Positions 19,980 through 33,613 of a stretch of DNA of 64,000 nucleotides are shown here, piece by piece (the first letter of the stretch is position 1; the number at the start of each line of letters is the position of its first letter). The stretch covers positions 372,001 through 436,000 of the forward strand of contig CATIUR010000015.1 of assembly GCA_949592205.1 (NCBI GenBank), in the 5' to 3' direction. Position numbers and translations under genes: made by a program. The notes below the pieces were generated by a model, which saw nothing but the letters and a program-made list of their open reading frames with translations, had not been told where the DNA came from and searched no databases. The stretch is from Helichrysum umbraculigerum. Lineage: Eukaryota > Streptophyta > Magnoliopsida > Asterales > Asteraceae.

Positions 19980-21707
19980 TAAGTATGGACTATTTTCGCA
20001 TATTTTATCGAACGGGGAACCAAATTAAAGCTAATAGTCCAAGTAAAAATAAAAATAAAAATGTTTAGAAAGTGCATCAAGGGTGCCATGTATGTTGACC
20101 CACACATGCTAAGTTGCTAACAAGAATCTCTTATATATTTCACATATACATAAATAAATCTTATACAAGTTTATAATAAAATGAAAGTAAACACCATTAA
20201 TAGAAATTTGATTATATTATATTATTATACATGGTTGATGCTTTTACGATTGACGTTTCTATAAATAAATGATCTAACATTTAGTCATCATCATGATGAA
20301 TAACATAATTACTAAGATGGAATATATTAATGAAAAGGGAGGAGGAATAAATGGAAAAGCAGAGGTAAAAAGGAAAGTATAATTGAAACAAGAAATGTCT
20401 AAAAACCAAGATATATAATGCATGTCATGTCATGTTATGTTGTTTCAAATATTCATCATAAATGACATCGCATCCTTCCTTAAACTCATCAATTCTCCAA
20501 ATCTCCAATCTCCAATAAAAATATATATATGTTGTTTACTCAACCACTCACGTCGACACGTCGTGAACTACACTAACAATTTTCATGATAGCTTCGATCG
20601 TCACTTTTCTTTAAATTAAATTAAATTAAATATCTTTTTCTAAAAAAATTAAATTAATATAATATAATATATAGTTTTAGTTATAGTTATTCCACGTTTG
20701 AGTTTATGCTCCCGTGGCGGAACTTGAAGGTTATGGTTGGGGGGCTAGAATTGTTCAATGTAAATGTAAACCTTTTACGTTTGAAAAACATCATATAGTC
20801 ATACATTCTAATCATGTTATATAAGCCTACTAACATATACCTAAAACTAGACCTAATTTTCTGATTGGTTATAATTTTTTCTCTATCTTAATATCATACA
20901 ATCAATTTTTCATACTTACCAATCACATCCGTAGGTCTATATTTAGTTTTACAAATTTAGATCTATCAATCATTTTCCTATAAATTATACATATAAGAAA
21001 AATAACATATATATAGCGACCCATCATTAAATTAATATTAAATCTGCCTATTTAAACTAATTTTTTGAAATATACATATTTATCGATTTAGACCAACATA
21101 AATTACTATCTCAAACAACAAGATTACACAAAAACAAATCAATAAATTAAACCTTACATACTTGAAGAGACAATAGGATTTGATCATTTGAAAGCCAGAT
21201 AACAACACATATCAATAGAATATCGGAGTCAAGCTTTTTCATTGTGATTGTACACTTGTACGTAGTATTTGATATTTTGGTTATCAGAAGCTAAAAAAAT
21301 ATCTATAGTAGCCGGTAATTGAAGGTCTTTTAGTTTAATTTCTATTCTTGGAGTGGCTAATGTATAAATATATAAGATATTTTAGTTTAGGCCCTCCAAA
21401 TACATACATACTAGCCCTCAAACCCGTGTATACATACGAGCCGTCGAATGCTTATTTCATTTTTATATTACGGTGATAATGTATATGATAGAAATTATAT
21501 CATTTTGTATGGAAAAAAATAATGGAAGACCAACAGAGCATGTTGGATTTTGTATATAGTTGGTGTATATTGTAAAAAAAATTCATCATAGAATTTTAAC
21601 TTTTCATCTAAAAATATTAATACTCTAGTGATGAGGCTAAGCGTTTAAAACCGTATCTACACACCGGACGTTTAATCTATTAACATAAAAAATTAAATTA
21701 TAACCTC
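19980..21707. other. intergenic, AT-rich
   Basis: No gene is seen. At 20712 CCGTGGCGGAACTTGAAGG resembles the end of a DNA transposon, but a convincing partner end was not found. A Helitron-like hairpin motif lies at 21418-21446. Confidence 0.5.
21418..21446. repeat. Helitron-like hairpin motif
   Basis: TCAAACCCGTGTATACATACGAGCC folds as CGTGTATA / TATACATACG. Close relatives are at 23131 and 24838, each followed within about 60 bp by TAATGTATA.ATG, so they are copies of one repeat. Confidence 0.45.
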
Positions 21708-21869
<162 letters not shown>

Positions 21870-23130
21870 TACGCAAAACATAAATAATTATATTATAATT
21901 TATTCATGAATTCTTTTGATATGATGATTGTAAGTTTAGGCTATGATGCGTGTTTGCTTGTTGTCTTAGCTCAATCAATATTAAGTATGATAACCTATAT
22001 ATTGTTATTTTTTATCTAATGAAAAATGAATGAGTTAATTGAAATGAATCCTCCATCTTTTTTTCCTTTTTTTTTTTTTGTATATTATAGGCTAATAATA
22101 TTTTCAAATAAAAATTTACACTGTATTCTCGAGTTTTTTAAACGGAAACGAATGTGATGGAAAAGAAAAAAGTAATAGAAAAGAATGTAATATGAATTTT
22201 TTTATATGTATTATTGAGTTGGAGAGAAAAAAAGGTACTCGAAACAAACAATTTACAATCATACTCTTTCTACATTTTAATTAACCCTCAAATTGAGTTG
22301 TTAGAGTATATAAAAATAAAATCAAAGCCTGTTGTAATAGGGCTAATGATTATGATGTTGGAGATGTGGCATGTAGCAACCGTATATTACCTAATACAAT
22401 TAAATTAATATAATTACAAAAGTTAATTATTTGGGAATATGATATTTAAATCCATATAGTATACGTCGATTGGAAAGAAGGAAAATATACCTAGCATAGG
22501 ACTTTTCAATAGTATATGATTGATATAGATAGCATTTTAAATTAAATATAAATATATTTGTTAAAAGATAATTACATTATTTTAATGAATTTAATAATTT
22601 GATTTATGATATCATATTTTCCTTGATTTTAGCTAATTTGACAAAATTAAACACATCTGGTTAATTGATGTTTTGATGATGTCATCATATGTTTCTTAAT
22701 TTTTAGCATGCAAATAAGTTATGTAAACTTAATTTTTACTTTAAAAGTGAGTTTAAAAGTGAGTTATTGAGAGTAATAAATAAAAATAGTTTGATGTTCT
22801 TTAAAACATATTAATTCTACAAATGTACAATCTTTCTAAGACATAATTAAATAGTAACGTGAATTTTTTTTAAAAACATACGAGTGATAACAAACCATAA
22901 ATTGAAAAAGAGAAAAGTAGCTCAATGTATGACATATATGATTAATTTTGTTTTAAAAAGTTTAACTAAAAAGGAAAAGTAATTATAAATGCAATTAATT
23001 AATATTAATATTTTAATTATAGAACTAAGAATCCACGTTAGCATTGGTAAATCATAACTAACCTACTTCATACACTCTATTAGAACATGCATAAGTTAAT
23101 CTTACGGACAATATATATTTGTATATAGCT

Positions 23131-23160
23131 TTCAAACCCATGTATATACACGAGCCGATA
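23131..23160. repeat. Helitron-like hairpin motif
   Basis: TTCAAACCCATGTATATACACGAGCC is a second copy of the motif seen at 21418. Confidence 0.45.
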
Positions 23161-24318
23161 AACTCGTATTTGATGTTTTTGACAGTATAAAAATAATGTA
23201 TAATATGATAATTTTGATATTTTTTAATACATAAGAAGGTAAAAAAGTTAAATTGTGATACACAGTCAAACTATAAACGTTTTATTATAAGAATCATGGT
23301 GTTAATTCAATTGTTTATGGTATGATATTAGCAATATATAAAGCTTATTTTATTAAATACAAACTTATTTATCCGTTATAAAAAAGAGTTTTAGGCCAGA
23401 TAAAGCAACTTCAGTATCGATATCACCAAAGTTAATATCAAATTGAGTTTATTTTTAAATTTTTTTCTTTGGTAAAAAAAGATGGATATATTTGGACTTC
23501 TATATACTTGAACAACTTTCGTTACAGACTCACAGTGCACTTGCAGGCTTTTGCATATTGTTCTTTGTTTATAAGTTTTGATTATAAAATTTGCTTTATG
23601 TTAGAATAAAATTAATGTATACTTAAAGATGATAAATATAAATTGTCGGTAGGATTATAAGTTGGATGAGGAAATCTTTTTCTCGAAAGTGATCTAAACT
23701 GGATCATTATAAAATTAGTTAAATTTATCATTTTTTAATAGTGATGTCATTATGTCCTTAAATTTAGTCAATTTAACAAAATTAAATAATTTGATTGGTT
23801 AATTGAAATTTTGATTACATCATCAAAGGTTTCCTATATATAATTTATAAGATTTGCTAGTTCATCCTTCAAATTTAGAGGGGGCCAGGACCCACCCCTG
23901 CCCTCATTATCTTCCGCCCTTGGCGACCTCGACAACTATCTTCGTACGTATACACAATCTTACCTAGACGGGTATATATGTATGTTTATGTGTATGTTTA
24001 AACGATATACGAGTATAATTTAATGAATATTTAATTTTAATGAACAATATCATGAAGGTACAAATTAAGATATGTGGACATTTTCATACTTTAAATTGAT
24101 GACTATTTTCCTAAACCAACACAAGTATAGCCACGTACGGTTGGTCAAGTTGAAATTCAATTACTTTCTACTACAAAAGATGTATTATATATCTTAATTT
24201 TAATTTATAGCACATAATATTAAAAATCAACGTTAAAAGATACATACATAAGTTATAGATTTAACAACTTTAAAGGCTAAATATGCATAATCCAAATTTA
24301 ATCTTCACTAGAATATAT

Positions 24319-24320
<2 letters not shown>

Positions 24321-24373
<53 letters not shown>
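24321..24373. repeat. (AT)n microsatellite
   Basis: About 26 uninterrupted TA dinucleotides. Confidence 0.97.
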
Positions 24374-24377
<4 letters not shown>

Positions 24378-24837
24378 CACCTATTGAATATAATATAATG
24401 AGCGGGTTATGACATCATAAATTAAAATCATATTTAACTAACCAATTAGGGGTCTCTATTCTAATTAAATTAAAATCTAAAATCTATATTTTAATTAAAC
24501 AATCAACTCCCCATATGTATACACGAATTTATAAATCTACTCACATATCTAATATATGTGTGTATTGTATAATAACAAGTAAACTCATATGTACCTGTTA
24601 TTGAAAATCAGCTACTTGTGTACGGTGTACAAAAAGGTTATGTGTTATAATTATCAGATCACAAGTAAAGTATTTTCTTCTTAATTACGTACGGAGTATT
24701 GTTAAGACTACCAACCAAATTTTGTTTATATGTCAAAGAGTATTTAAACCATGTTTTAATGTACATTCAATAGATATTCAATGCAATCCAATTCATGTTA
24801 ACCTTATTAGTATTATTATATATATATATATACTATA

Positions 24838-24871
24838 TATTAAACCCGTGTATACACACGGCTCGTCGAAT
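24838..24871. repeat. Helitron-like hairpin motif
   Basis: TATTAAACCCGTGTATACAC followed by ACGGCTCGTCGAA. The preceding TATATATATACTATATATTAAACCCGTG is close to the 5' termini reported for plant Helitrons. Confidence 0.45.
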
Positions 24872-25945
24872 ATGTATTTGATTTTTATAATTATGTGAAT
24901 AATGTATAAGATGAAATTCTATCGGTTCGTAGGAGTTAATAAACATATGTAATGAAGTCACAAACTAAATTCTTTTAGATAGTATATATATAGCATATCG
25001 TTGGAGTTACAGAGAATAAGAATATATTTGTTGTTTTAATTTAAAACATAATTTAAATGAGCGTTGTACGTTGTTTTCATGATATATAATGTAAGCAAAT
25101 CCTATATTTGAGTTAATGAGACAAAATTGAGTAATTATATTGGTTGATTATAATTTTGATGACATTACAAACTGCTTTCTATATTATATTTAAAATAATA
25201 AGTAACAAATTGACCCGCTAATTAACACATAATAAGCTAAGTAACAATCAATGACTACAACAACAACAATACCCAATCGATGACTAACCCATGCTAATTT
25301 AACAAAAGTTAGTACCATGATAATGACATATATAAAATAGTAGGCATGATATCAAATAATCGTATACGTACGAAACTAATAAGATATTTGTAAAATAAAT
25401 AAATATAAATTTTAAATGTAATATGATTTATACGTATGATATATTTTTTTATGATTTATTTAATGATTATTTTTAAAATAATTCATGATTTATGATGTAA
25501 GCAAATCCTATATTTTAGTTAATTGAAAAAAATTGAGTAATTTTATTGGTTGATTCGAATTTTAATGACATCACATCCCGCTTCATATATATATAATTTA
25601 TAAGATTAAGATATATATATTAAAAGATTATTTTTCTTTTGGCTAAAGTGTAGTATTATTTTGATTTTTGTTTACGTGAAATTGTTAACACCATTACTAC
25701 GATTAATGAATGAAATAAATAAAAAAGAATACAGAATAGAAATACGTTCAGTAGCTTTGGTAATTAGATTACAATTAAAATTAAAAAATGATCCAAGCGC
25801 AATTAAAAAATGTTCAGTAGCCTCTGAAATTCTGTTTTGTTGGAGACGGGTAAGTATAAATAAGACGATATATCTGGCAGGAATGAGACACATGGATTTC
25901 CCCCCAAACCTTCAACTTTTATCCCACGCACACCAACTCTAAATT

Positions 25946-25947
<2 letters not shown>

Positions 25948-25987
<40 letters not shown>
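25948..25987. repeat. poly(T) tract, 40 T
   Basis: An uninterrupted run of T lies 160 bp upstream of the O-fucosyltransferase gene start. Confidence 0.97.
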
Positions 25988-25991
<4 letters not shown>

Positions 25992-26145
25992 AAAACTCAA
26001 AATAAATAAAGATTTCCAAAAATCATAACAGCAGCCCAAATTACCGGTTTTTTATTCCGAAACTTTGCAGTTTTGTTTAGATTTTTTCCATAAATTTCTT
26101 TTCTAATTCTATTCTTTTATCTATCCGTACGTACGTGATCCTTGG

Positions 26146-29100
26146 ATGACGACAATCGGTGGCGCCACTACTAACCCCACCACCACTACTACTACCACCA
26201 CCAGTCCTAGAACAGGGAGACAATCAACCCACCGGCGACGTGTACCGGAATTAATGTCTGACACCGCTGTAACTGACTCACCACCAATAACCCAAAACCC
26301 AATTGGGTGTCAATGCAATGCTTACTTTGATTTTGTATCCGAAACGACGGTTAATTGTGTAGGATGTTGTACCGCCACCTGTCATCACCACCACCATCAT
26401 AATCATAATCATAATAATAATCCAAGCAACTGTTATTTTGTCAGAAAAGGGTCGTCGCCGGAGAGACGAAAGTCAATGAGAGTTGGGGGCCGTAGCAGTA
26501 GAAGTGTGTTTGGGATCGTTGTTATGATTCTGGTGGTTTTCACGGTTATCATGAAAGTTGGGATCATCCACATGGGGAATACTGATGATATTGACGATGG
26601 AATGCTGTTGATTTTGAGGGATTATAAGCACGATTCCCTACATAAGGCTCAGAGACTTTTATCAGATGTTCATAATCATGATTCTTCATCTTCTTCTTCA
26701 ATGCTGCTTATGCCCATCAGAGTAACTGAAAATTACTCACACCATCCTACTCCTGTAATTACCTCTTTTGTTTATTTTTTTCATTCAAATATCCCAAAAG
26801 TTTCTTAATTTTTGATTTAAAAAAACCATTCATGATTTCAAGCTTTATGATTTCTGGGTTTTTGTGGGTCTATTTAAGGAATTAAAAGTTTGTTACTTTC
26901 TGAGGTATGAACTCAATCCAACGTGGTAAAATCATTTTTTTTTAGATTTATTAACTAATTTGATCATAACTGTAAAAAGATTTTTTTTTTTTTTTTTATA
27001 ATTAAGTTGGGTTATACGTAGTAATCAGATGTTTATTTGACTTATTAATTTATGTTTATGTTTATATTTTATGTAATCAAAAACAAGGAGTGGGCAACGA
27101 CAATGAAACAAATACAGAGTCTTCTTCCTCATAGAATTTGACTTTTTGACCAAATTAATGTATGACATTGGGTTTGTTTCCAATAGGCAATAATATCCAA
27201 CCTTTGTGACCTTTCCACTACAAAAGTTTACTGCATTTACCTTTTTACCCCTCATGCTATATTTCTATCTTATTCTTCCCTCGTATGATGCCAAAAAGAT
27301 TATATATTTACTATCGTTATATGCAATTTGTTACTACTCCATTATTTTGACATATTACAAGGATGGTGAATTAAGCTGTGATTTCTTGTTTGTTTCCCAC
27401 AGGTCCATGACATTTGGATGAAACCAAACACCCAAGATTATCATCAATGCATTGTTAGACCAAGGAACCGAATAAGTTAGTCTATTAACTTCTTGTTTTT
27501 ATCACATACATATTTTAGCATTCGTATCGATTCATTACTTGACATGTCGCATTCTCTAATGTATTGGTTTGTTTTTTATTTTTTTACGTAGAGACTAACT
27601 CGGCGACAAATGGGTATATTCTTGTTCATGCTAACGGTGGATTGAATCAAATGAGAACAGGGGTGAGTTGTCATTCTAACGATAAAACGTGAATAGGGTA
27701 AAATTATAAAAACATGTCATAAATACTATATATATATAAATATTTTTAATACTATATAGTTCTATGCAACATATTTAAGCACATCCTTTAGCTACAAGAG
27801 TTATAAAAACTACTGTACAAACTTATTAGTCCCTCCTTCACTATTTGCAATCATATTTTGTGTGTGATAGTATAATGAAACCGAGCTTTTTTATATCTAG
27901 AAATTAATGGGTAACTTAATATTATGCCAGATATGTGACATGGTTGCCATTGCCAAGATAATGAATGCCACTCTTGTTCTTCCTTCTCTTGATCATCAAT
28001 CCTTTTGGACCGATCCAAGGTATGGGCTACTCTTTCTGAAATTTTAGTTTTTACCTGTCTTTCATTGTTCATGTGGCCTTGCATTAGGGGCAAGCCTAAC
28101 ATGATAGTTTGCATTTGCATGTGCATACCTTGAAAAAAGGTTGTAGTATTTTATGGTATCCTTATAACAGTACATTCAATCGGCCACTGCATGGAGTAAC
28201 ATAGGGTCGTCTTCTCTTTTCAGTGATTTCAAGGAAATCTTCGATTGGAGGCATTTTATGAATGTGTTAGCAGATGATATTGAGATTGTAGAGTCTTTGC
28301 CACCCGAATTCAGACGTACGAAGCCGCATTTTAAGGCTCCTATCTCGTGGTCAAAGGTATATATAGAATCTTTAAGTTTGAAGGGACAAATTGGAATTTT
28401 TGGTTTGATTTTGGTCTGTATATCGAATGCAGGCTGGCTATTACAGAGGGGAGATGACATCATTGTTGAAGCAACACAAAGTAATTCAGTTTACGCATAC
28501 TGATTCAAGACTTGCCAACAATGGACTTGCGCCCTCTTTTCAGAAGCTTAGATGTCGAGCAAATTATGAGGCCCTTCGTTACTCTGAGGAGATTGTAGAG
28601 CTCGGGAAAAGGTTGGTTGATAGACTTAGAAGCAAGGGAGAACCCTATATCGCTCTTCATTTGAGGTAATATCGTATTTCTAAATTTAAAGGCAGTTTCA
28701 GGGTAGTTCAACATTATATCTCGTTTCAGAAAGTTCTTTAGTTATGTTACTGCAATCTATTTGTAACTGTATTATATTTATAGTATCTATTTCCAGGTTC
28801 TTGTTATATATCTGTATATATACAAATTTCATGTACAATTAACCACAATATATTTTCATTTTGTAGTTTACAGACATTTATCGCATGGTCATAAATTCGT
28901 ATGCCTAGTTAACCATAAAAGGAGGATTTTCTATCGTTACGCCAATGAACGTTTTTTACTTCGGAAGTAAAATCTAGTACTTTCTGAACTCAACTTTAGG
29001 ACTTCTATTAAAAGCTACAAGACTAAAACCTTAGCATATTAGGAGTATTATTATTCCAAAAGCATTTAATCTTGTTATGACGTATCTCTGTAAAGGATAT

Positions 29101-29983
29101 GAATGTCAAATATGGTAATTTTGAGGTGGTTGGTTTGATTGAGTTGCAGATATGAGAAAGACATGCTAGCATTCACAGGGTGCAGCCACAATCTGACTGT
29201 AGATGAAACAGAGGAGCTAAGAGCGATGAGATACAATGTGAAGCATTGGAAAGAAAAGGAAATAAACAGTAAAGAAAGGAGACAACAAGGGGGATGTCCG
29301 ATGTCCCCTAGAGAGGCTGCTTTGTTCCTTAAGGCCATGGGTTACCCTTCAAACACCAAAATCTACATTGTTGCTGGTGAAATATTTGGCAATTCAAGCA
29401 TGGACGCCTTTCAAAACCACTACTCAAATGTGTTTTCTCATACCACACTTATGACTCAGGAGGAGTTGGATGACTTTAAGCAGTATCAAAATCGTCTTGC
29501 TGCAGTTGATCACATTGTCGCCCTTGAGAGTGACGTTTTTGTTTATACATATGATGGGAATATGGCAAAAGTAGTCCAAGGGCATAGGAAGTTTGAAGGG
29601 TTCCGTAAGACCATCAGCCCTGATAGGTAATTTTATTTATTTCTCATTTAGCCTAGTGTAGATAAGTAACTAAGCAAATGAGTCTGAATTACTTGATTAG
29701 TTAAAGATGGTTTGTGTTTTGATATTTCAGGCAACAATTTGTTAGACTGATAGATCGGTTGGACAAAGGAGTGATATCATGGGACACATTTAGTTATCGA
29801 GTGAAGAGCATTCATAAGTCACGCCTTGGTGCCCCATACGAAAGGAAGGTTGGGGAGTCTCCTAGAGTGGAAGAGAATTTCTACGCCAACCCATTCCCAG
29901 GGTGCATTTGCAATACGGCCTCCAACGTGAAACCCAGTAACCCACAGATCGACAGAAGACAGAGCCAAAGTATTTCATCTTAA
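26146..29983 (+). CDS. O-fucosyltransferase family protein, eight exons
   Basis: The protein belongs to the plant GDP-fucose O-fucosyltransferase-like family (PF10250), a Golgi type II membrane glycosyltransferase family. My exon model is 26146-26754, 27403-27475, 27592-27662, 27931-28019, 28224-28356, 28433-28665, 29150-29626 and 29731-29983. All introns are GT-AG and the sum is 1938 nt, giving 645 residues. Residues 1-115 are low-complexity (Thr run, His/Asn run). A membrane anchor lies at about 121-140 (FGIVVMILVVFTVIM). The catalytic domain begins with the family motif YILVHANGGLNQMRTG in exon 3. It continues with HTDSRLANNGL, the GDP-fucose-binding IALHLRYEKDM spanning exons 6-7, and CPMSPREAALFLKAMGY. 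ALESDVFVYTYDGNMA closes exon 7. The C-terminus has the usual RLGAPYER and NPFPGCIC. Length and motif order are normal for the family. The substrate is not predictable. Confidence 0.92.
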
Positions 29984-30748
29984 TTAGGTAAATTTGATAT
30001 ATTGTATAGCATCAATTCATACGTACACATACGGCCGATCTTGGGTGGCCACATCGATCACTATACCAAATTTTTGTTTCTGTAATCGTACGTACTAGTA
30101 ACAGTAGATTTAGAAAATGGGAGAAGCATTAAAATTGGATGCGAGTTAGTTACGTTGTCATCTTATTTTTCAACTATTATACATATATATACACATTCAC
30201 AAATATATGCAAAATTTTGTATTTGTATTTCACGTGATAAGAAAGGTACGTGGTGCTTTCATGGTTTGGTATTTGTCACGTGCTCATCATGTGCGTAGAT
30301 ATAATAGTATATGAAATTGTAAAAGAAATTCCTATAACTGAACGAGGAAACGTGTCATCAGCTTATAGCGATAATACTGTTAGTAGTTTAGTATCAAGGC
30401 GAAATGGTACGAAAAATAGAAAAGATATGGTTTCTACTCTTCATACCACTTCCTTTTTTTAAATTAATTTTTCTGTACCTTTTCTGACTTTATTTCATCA
30501 CTTTTTCTTACATTCTGTACTTTATTCTATCACTTTTTCTTACATTCTGTACTATTATGTACTATAGGGGGTATAGTGAGTAATAATTTGTGGTATGGAA
30601 AGAATAAGCTATTAATATGTTATATAAACGTGTAGGAAAAATGTGATGGAAGAGTACATCATTAATTAATTAATTAAGGAAGGTACTTATTATTAATGTG
30701 AATGTGAATGTGAAGGTTGATCCAAACAATTGACTAACATGTGAAATA
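29984..30748. other. 3' flank of O-fucosyltransferase gene; small tandem repeat
   Basis: The likely 3' UTR is followed by AT-rich DNA. A 36-bp unit, ATCACTTTTTCTTACATTCTGTACTTT, occurs nearly twice at about 30490-30565. No gene is seen. Confidence 0.5.
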
Positions 30749-31001
30749 CTCCCTCCGTCTCAATTTTATTGTCACCAGACAAAAAGACACGCAGTTTAAG
30801 AAAATATAAATATCTCTCTCTTACTTTTTGATAAAATGACAGTTTTACCCTCTACTTTTTACCTATTTTTTTGTCTTATATATATACACTAGGGGTAAAA
30901 AAGAACTTTATTTCCTTAAACTTTCTATTTATGGAAGTGGACAATTAATTTGGTACACTCCAAAATGGAAATAATGGACAATAGAAATGGGACGGAGGGA
31001 G
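30749..31001. mobile_element. Stowaway-type MITE (253 bp), TSD TA
   Basis: The ends CTCCCTCCGTCTCAATTTTA and its complement TCTATTGTC...GACGGAGGGAG are terminal inverted repeats typical of Tc1/mariner Stowaway elements. TA flanks both sides. There is no coding capacity. Confidence 0.9.
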
Positions 31002-31003
31002 TA

Positions 31004-31870
31004 TCAAATTTGGATAATTAATACAACAAGATAATGTGACAAAATGTGTTAACGCTTCATATTATCAACAATTATTAGGAATTTGGGAGACCTCTCCCAA
31101 CAGGTAAAACAAACTGACGCATCAGTTTGTGTCACATCAACGCCACATCAGCTTTTTTAAAACTGATACAAACTGACGCTTCACTGCCTACGGTGAACAT
31201 CACTTCTCTTTTTTATGGACCCACATTTACCAAAATACCTTTATTATTATACACTAAACAAATAAAAAAAATGATGGTCCCACGTACAAACCACCGAAGC
31301 TCGTCGCCAAAGCGACGGCTCCAAAACCGACGCTCAAGTGACATTTTGGTGCCTATGGTGTCACTTTGTTTTTCAACGTCAGTTAGGAACTGACGTACAA
31401 ACCGAAGAACCATTGTGAGCAGCCTTAGGAGCATAGTTCATATCGGTCCACATGGAGGTAGTTCAAAGGTATATATGGACCCGGCCCAATTAGGTTTAAT
31501 ATGGTTTGGTAGTTCTCATTTATGTTACCAAGGCAAGAATCATGTGCATGTTTACAGGTACTGTTTGGGTGTGTATGTGTGTTGGCCCAAATTTGGTATC
31601 AGTGAACATAGGAATATGATAAAAGGGGTTTAATGTCATCAATCATATTCCATTCTTGCCTAGAATTACTGGAATTTCATCAATATTCACTGCCTGTTTA
31701 AAAATATCTATATATGAAAATTTGAAAACTCAATTCGAAATTATTCGAAAATCTAGATACTCGAATTTCGGATATCCAATTTATCGTGTTCGGATTGCAT
31801 TTGATATGAGTCAAATAGTCAACACAAGTCAATTCATTAATAGTAGTAGGAGAGTTGGTTAGTGAGTACA
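31004..31870. other. intergenic; short inverted repeats
   Basis: AAACTGACGCATCAGTTT (31109) and AGGAACTGACGTACAAACCG (31385) suggest a degraded MITE. No complete ends with a target duplication were identified, and no gene is seen. Confidence 0.4.
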
Positions 31871-31879
31871 GGTAATGTT

Positions 31880-32060
31880 TTTTCAAAACCGGTTCAACTC
31901 GGGCGGCCGGACCGGTCGAACCGCCTCCGGAAATGTTTACGGTTCTTATGGAACCGGTTTTTGGTGAATTAACAAGCCGGATCGAACCGGCGGTTCTTCC
32001 GATTGAATCGCATTTGAGTCGGAACCGGAACCGGAGGAAAAACCGGTTTGGAGCTTTTCT
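31880..32060. repeat. ACCGG-rich repeat sequence
   Basis: There are many copies of AACCGG and CCGGTT in both orientations. Related stretches are at 32510-32600 and 33125-33235. This is probably the inside of one or two hAT-like MITEs of the sort seen cleanly at 49269-49591, but I could not fix their ends. Confidence 0.6.
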
Positions 32061-32133
32061 TTACTAGTAGTTCACAAATCAAACCTTTTTCACTTTATAA
32101 TCGTCATCCATCCAAATTAAATCTGTAATTAAG

Positions 32134-32276
32134 CACCGCAAGTTCGTGTTACACCGCTGCACCACCGTGTTACACCGTCACACCATCGTGTTACACCGCA
32201 ACATCGTCGCACGACCGTATTACACCGCCTCACCGCCGTCTTGCACCACTGCACCATCGTGTTATACCATCTCAAT
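32134..32276. repeat. 21-bp minisatellite, about six copies
   Basis: The unit is CACCGCTGCACCATCGTGTTA. Four copies are exactly 21 bp long, one carries an 8-bp insertion, and the first is a partial copy. It is not in a supported coding frame. Confidence 0.85.
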
Positions 32277-33613
32277 CACCTTAAATTATTGGTTTTTAGT
32301 TTTCTTTAGTAGTTTTTGAATTATTGGTTGAAAAATTAATGTGGTTTGTTTGGGATGTGGTCATTTACGGATGAAGAAGGAGAAGGATGGGAAAGGAGTT
32401 TTTCATTTTTTATTTTGAAGAGAAAAGGTGGAAGAATAAATAAATGATGTAGGAGAAAAGGTGTAAAAATAAATAAATGAAAAAGGTCATGTGTCGTATG
32501 CAATGTTTTTAAAACCGAAAAACGGATCGAACCGGAAATGTCTCATGGTCCGGTCGGACCGGTTCGGACCGGTTCAACCGCCGGTTCAATCGGTTTTCCT
32601 AACAAATTTTCTTTTTCTTTTTATATTAATTAATTAAATTATAATAAATGATGCACTATCTCTTTCTCTTTTCCCAACAAACCATCTTTCTAAATTATCC
32701 CTCCTTTCGATTTTCACATCCAAATTCAATATCTTCTACAACCATCTGACAAAATGTATGCCCTTCCCCACCATACATTCAAACTTTCTTGAAAATACAT
32801 CATTTTTTCAAAGATCCAAATAAAATCCACCACCAACAACTATGTAACGTTTTAAACTTCTTTTCTCTCTCTAAAAACCCATTCAAGAAAAGCAAAAAAA
32901 CACCTACATGTACTGTTACCACCGCGACGCTAATAACTCCGACGAAGTGGTCGGAAAATGAAGATGATGAAGTGCGTAAAACAATTACTCCCAGCAAGAA
33001 ATTAAAGATAATCGATATGTTCTCTTTCTTCTCTTTCGGTTTTGTCCAAATGTTATCTTAAATTTGGATACCGCTAGTTTTTTGGCTTTTTGCATCTTTT
33101 AAAAAGAAGGGAAAAAATCGAAAGCGATTTTTGACCGGTTCCGGTTCACCGGTTTAACGGTCCGATCGGAAAAATCGCCGGTTCGTTGACTGGTCAAATC
33201 AAGCCCAAAACCGGTTTTTAACCGGCCAAAGCCAAAAACTATAGTATGATATCTATATCTATATGCGTGTGATTGAACGATAACCAAACGATAGCTCATG
33301 TAATCATTTCTTACAAACTTTGAAACATACCACACATTGACTATTGATTCTTATCTTGAATTCTCTCGAACCTAATCTTGTTAAATGTCGATGAAAAGAA
33401 ATATGTATTGGGTATTATATAATGACACATGGCCAACGTGATTATATTGTACTAAGTACATATGGGCGTTTCAAAGACGTGTGACACATAATACGAACTT
33501 TTGTTTTTCATCCTTCACGCTGTTCCTTTGATTAAGCAATGTGAAATCTTGTTCTTTTCACATTCATTAACCTGTCATTGACTTATGCATTTTATTTATT
33601 GTAGAACTGAACC
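32277..33613. other. intergenic with ACCGG-rich patches
   Basis: ACCGG-rich patches lie at 32510-32600 and 33125-33235. A 90-codon open frame at 32789-33061 has no recognisable domain, so I do not call it a gene. Confidence 0.45.

Larger units (their letters stand above)
21870..25640. other. gene-free AT-rich region with decayed repeats
   Basis: No gene is supported. Repeated pieces are present: hairpin motifs at 23131 and 24838; a recurring ATTGGTTGATT..AATTTTGATGACATCA segment at about 22655, 23790, 25145 and 25540; and an (AT)n run at 24321-24373. These look like fragments of one non-autonomous family with a hairpin at one end and the GATGACATCA segment at the other. Confidence 0.5.

Noticed and set aside
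32789..33061. 90-codon open frame
   Set aside because: No recognised domain, no splice partner, and it lies in transposon-like DNA; kept as non-coding.
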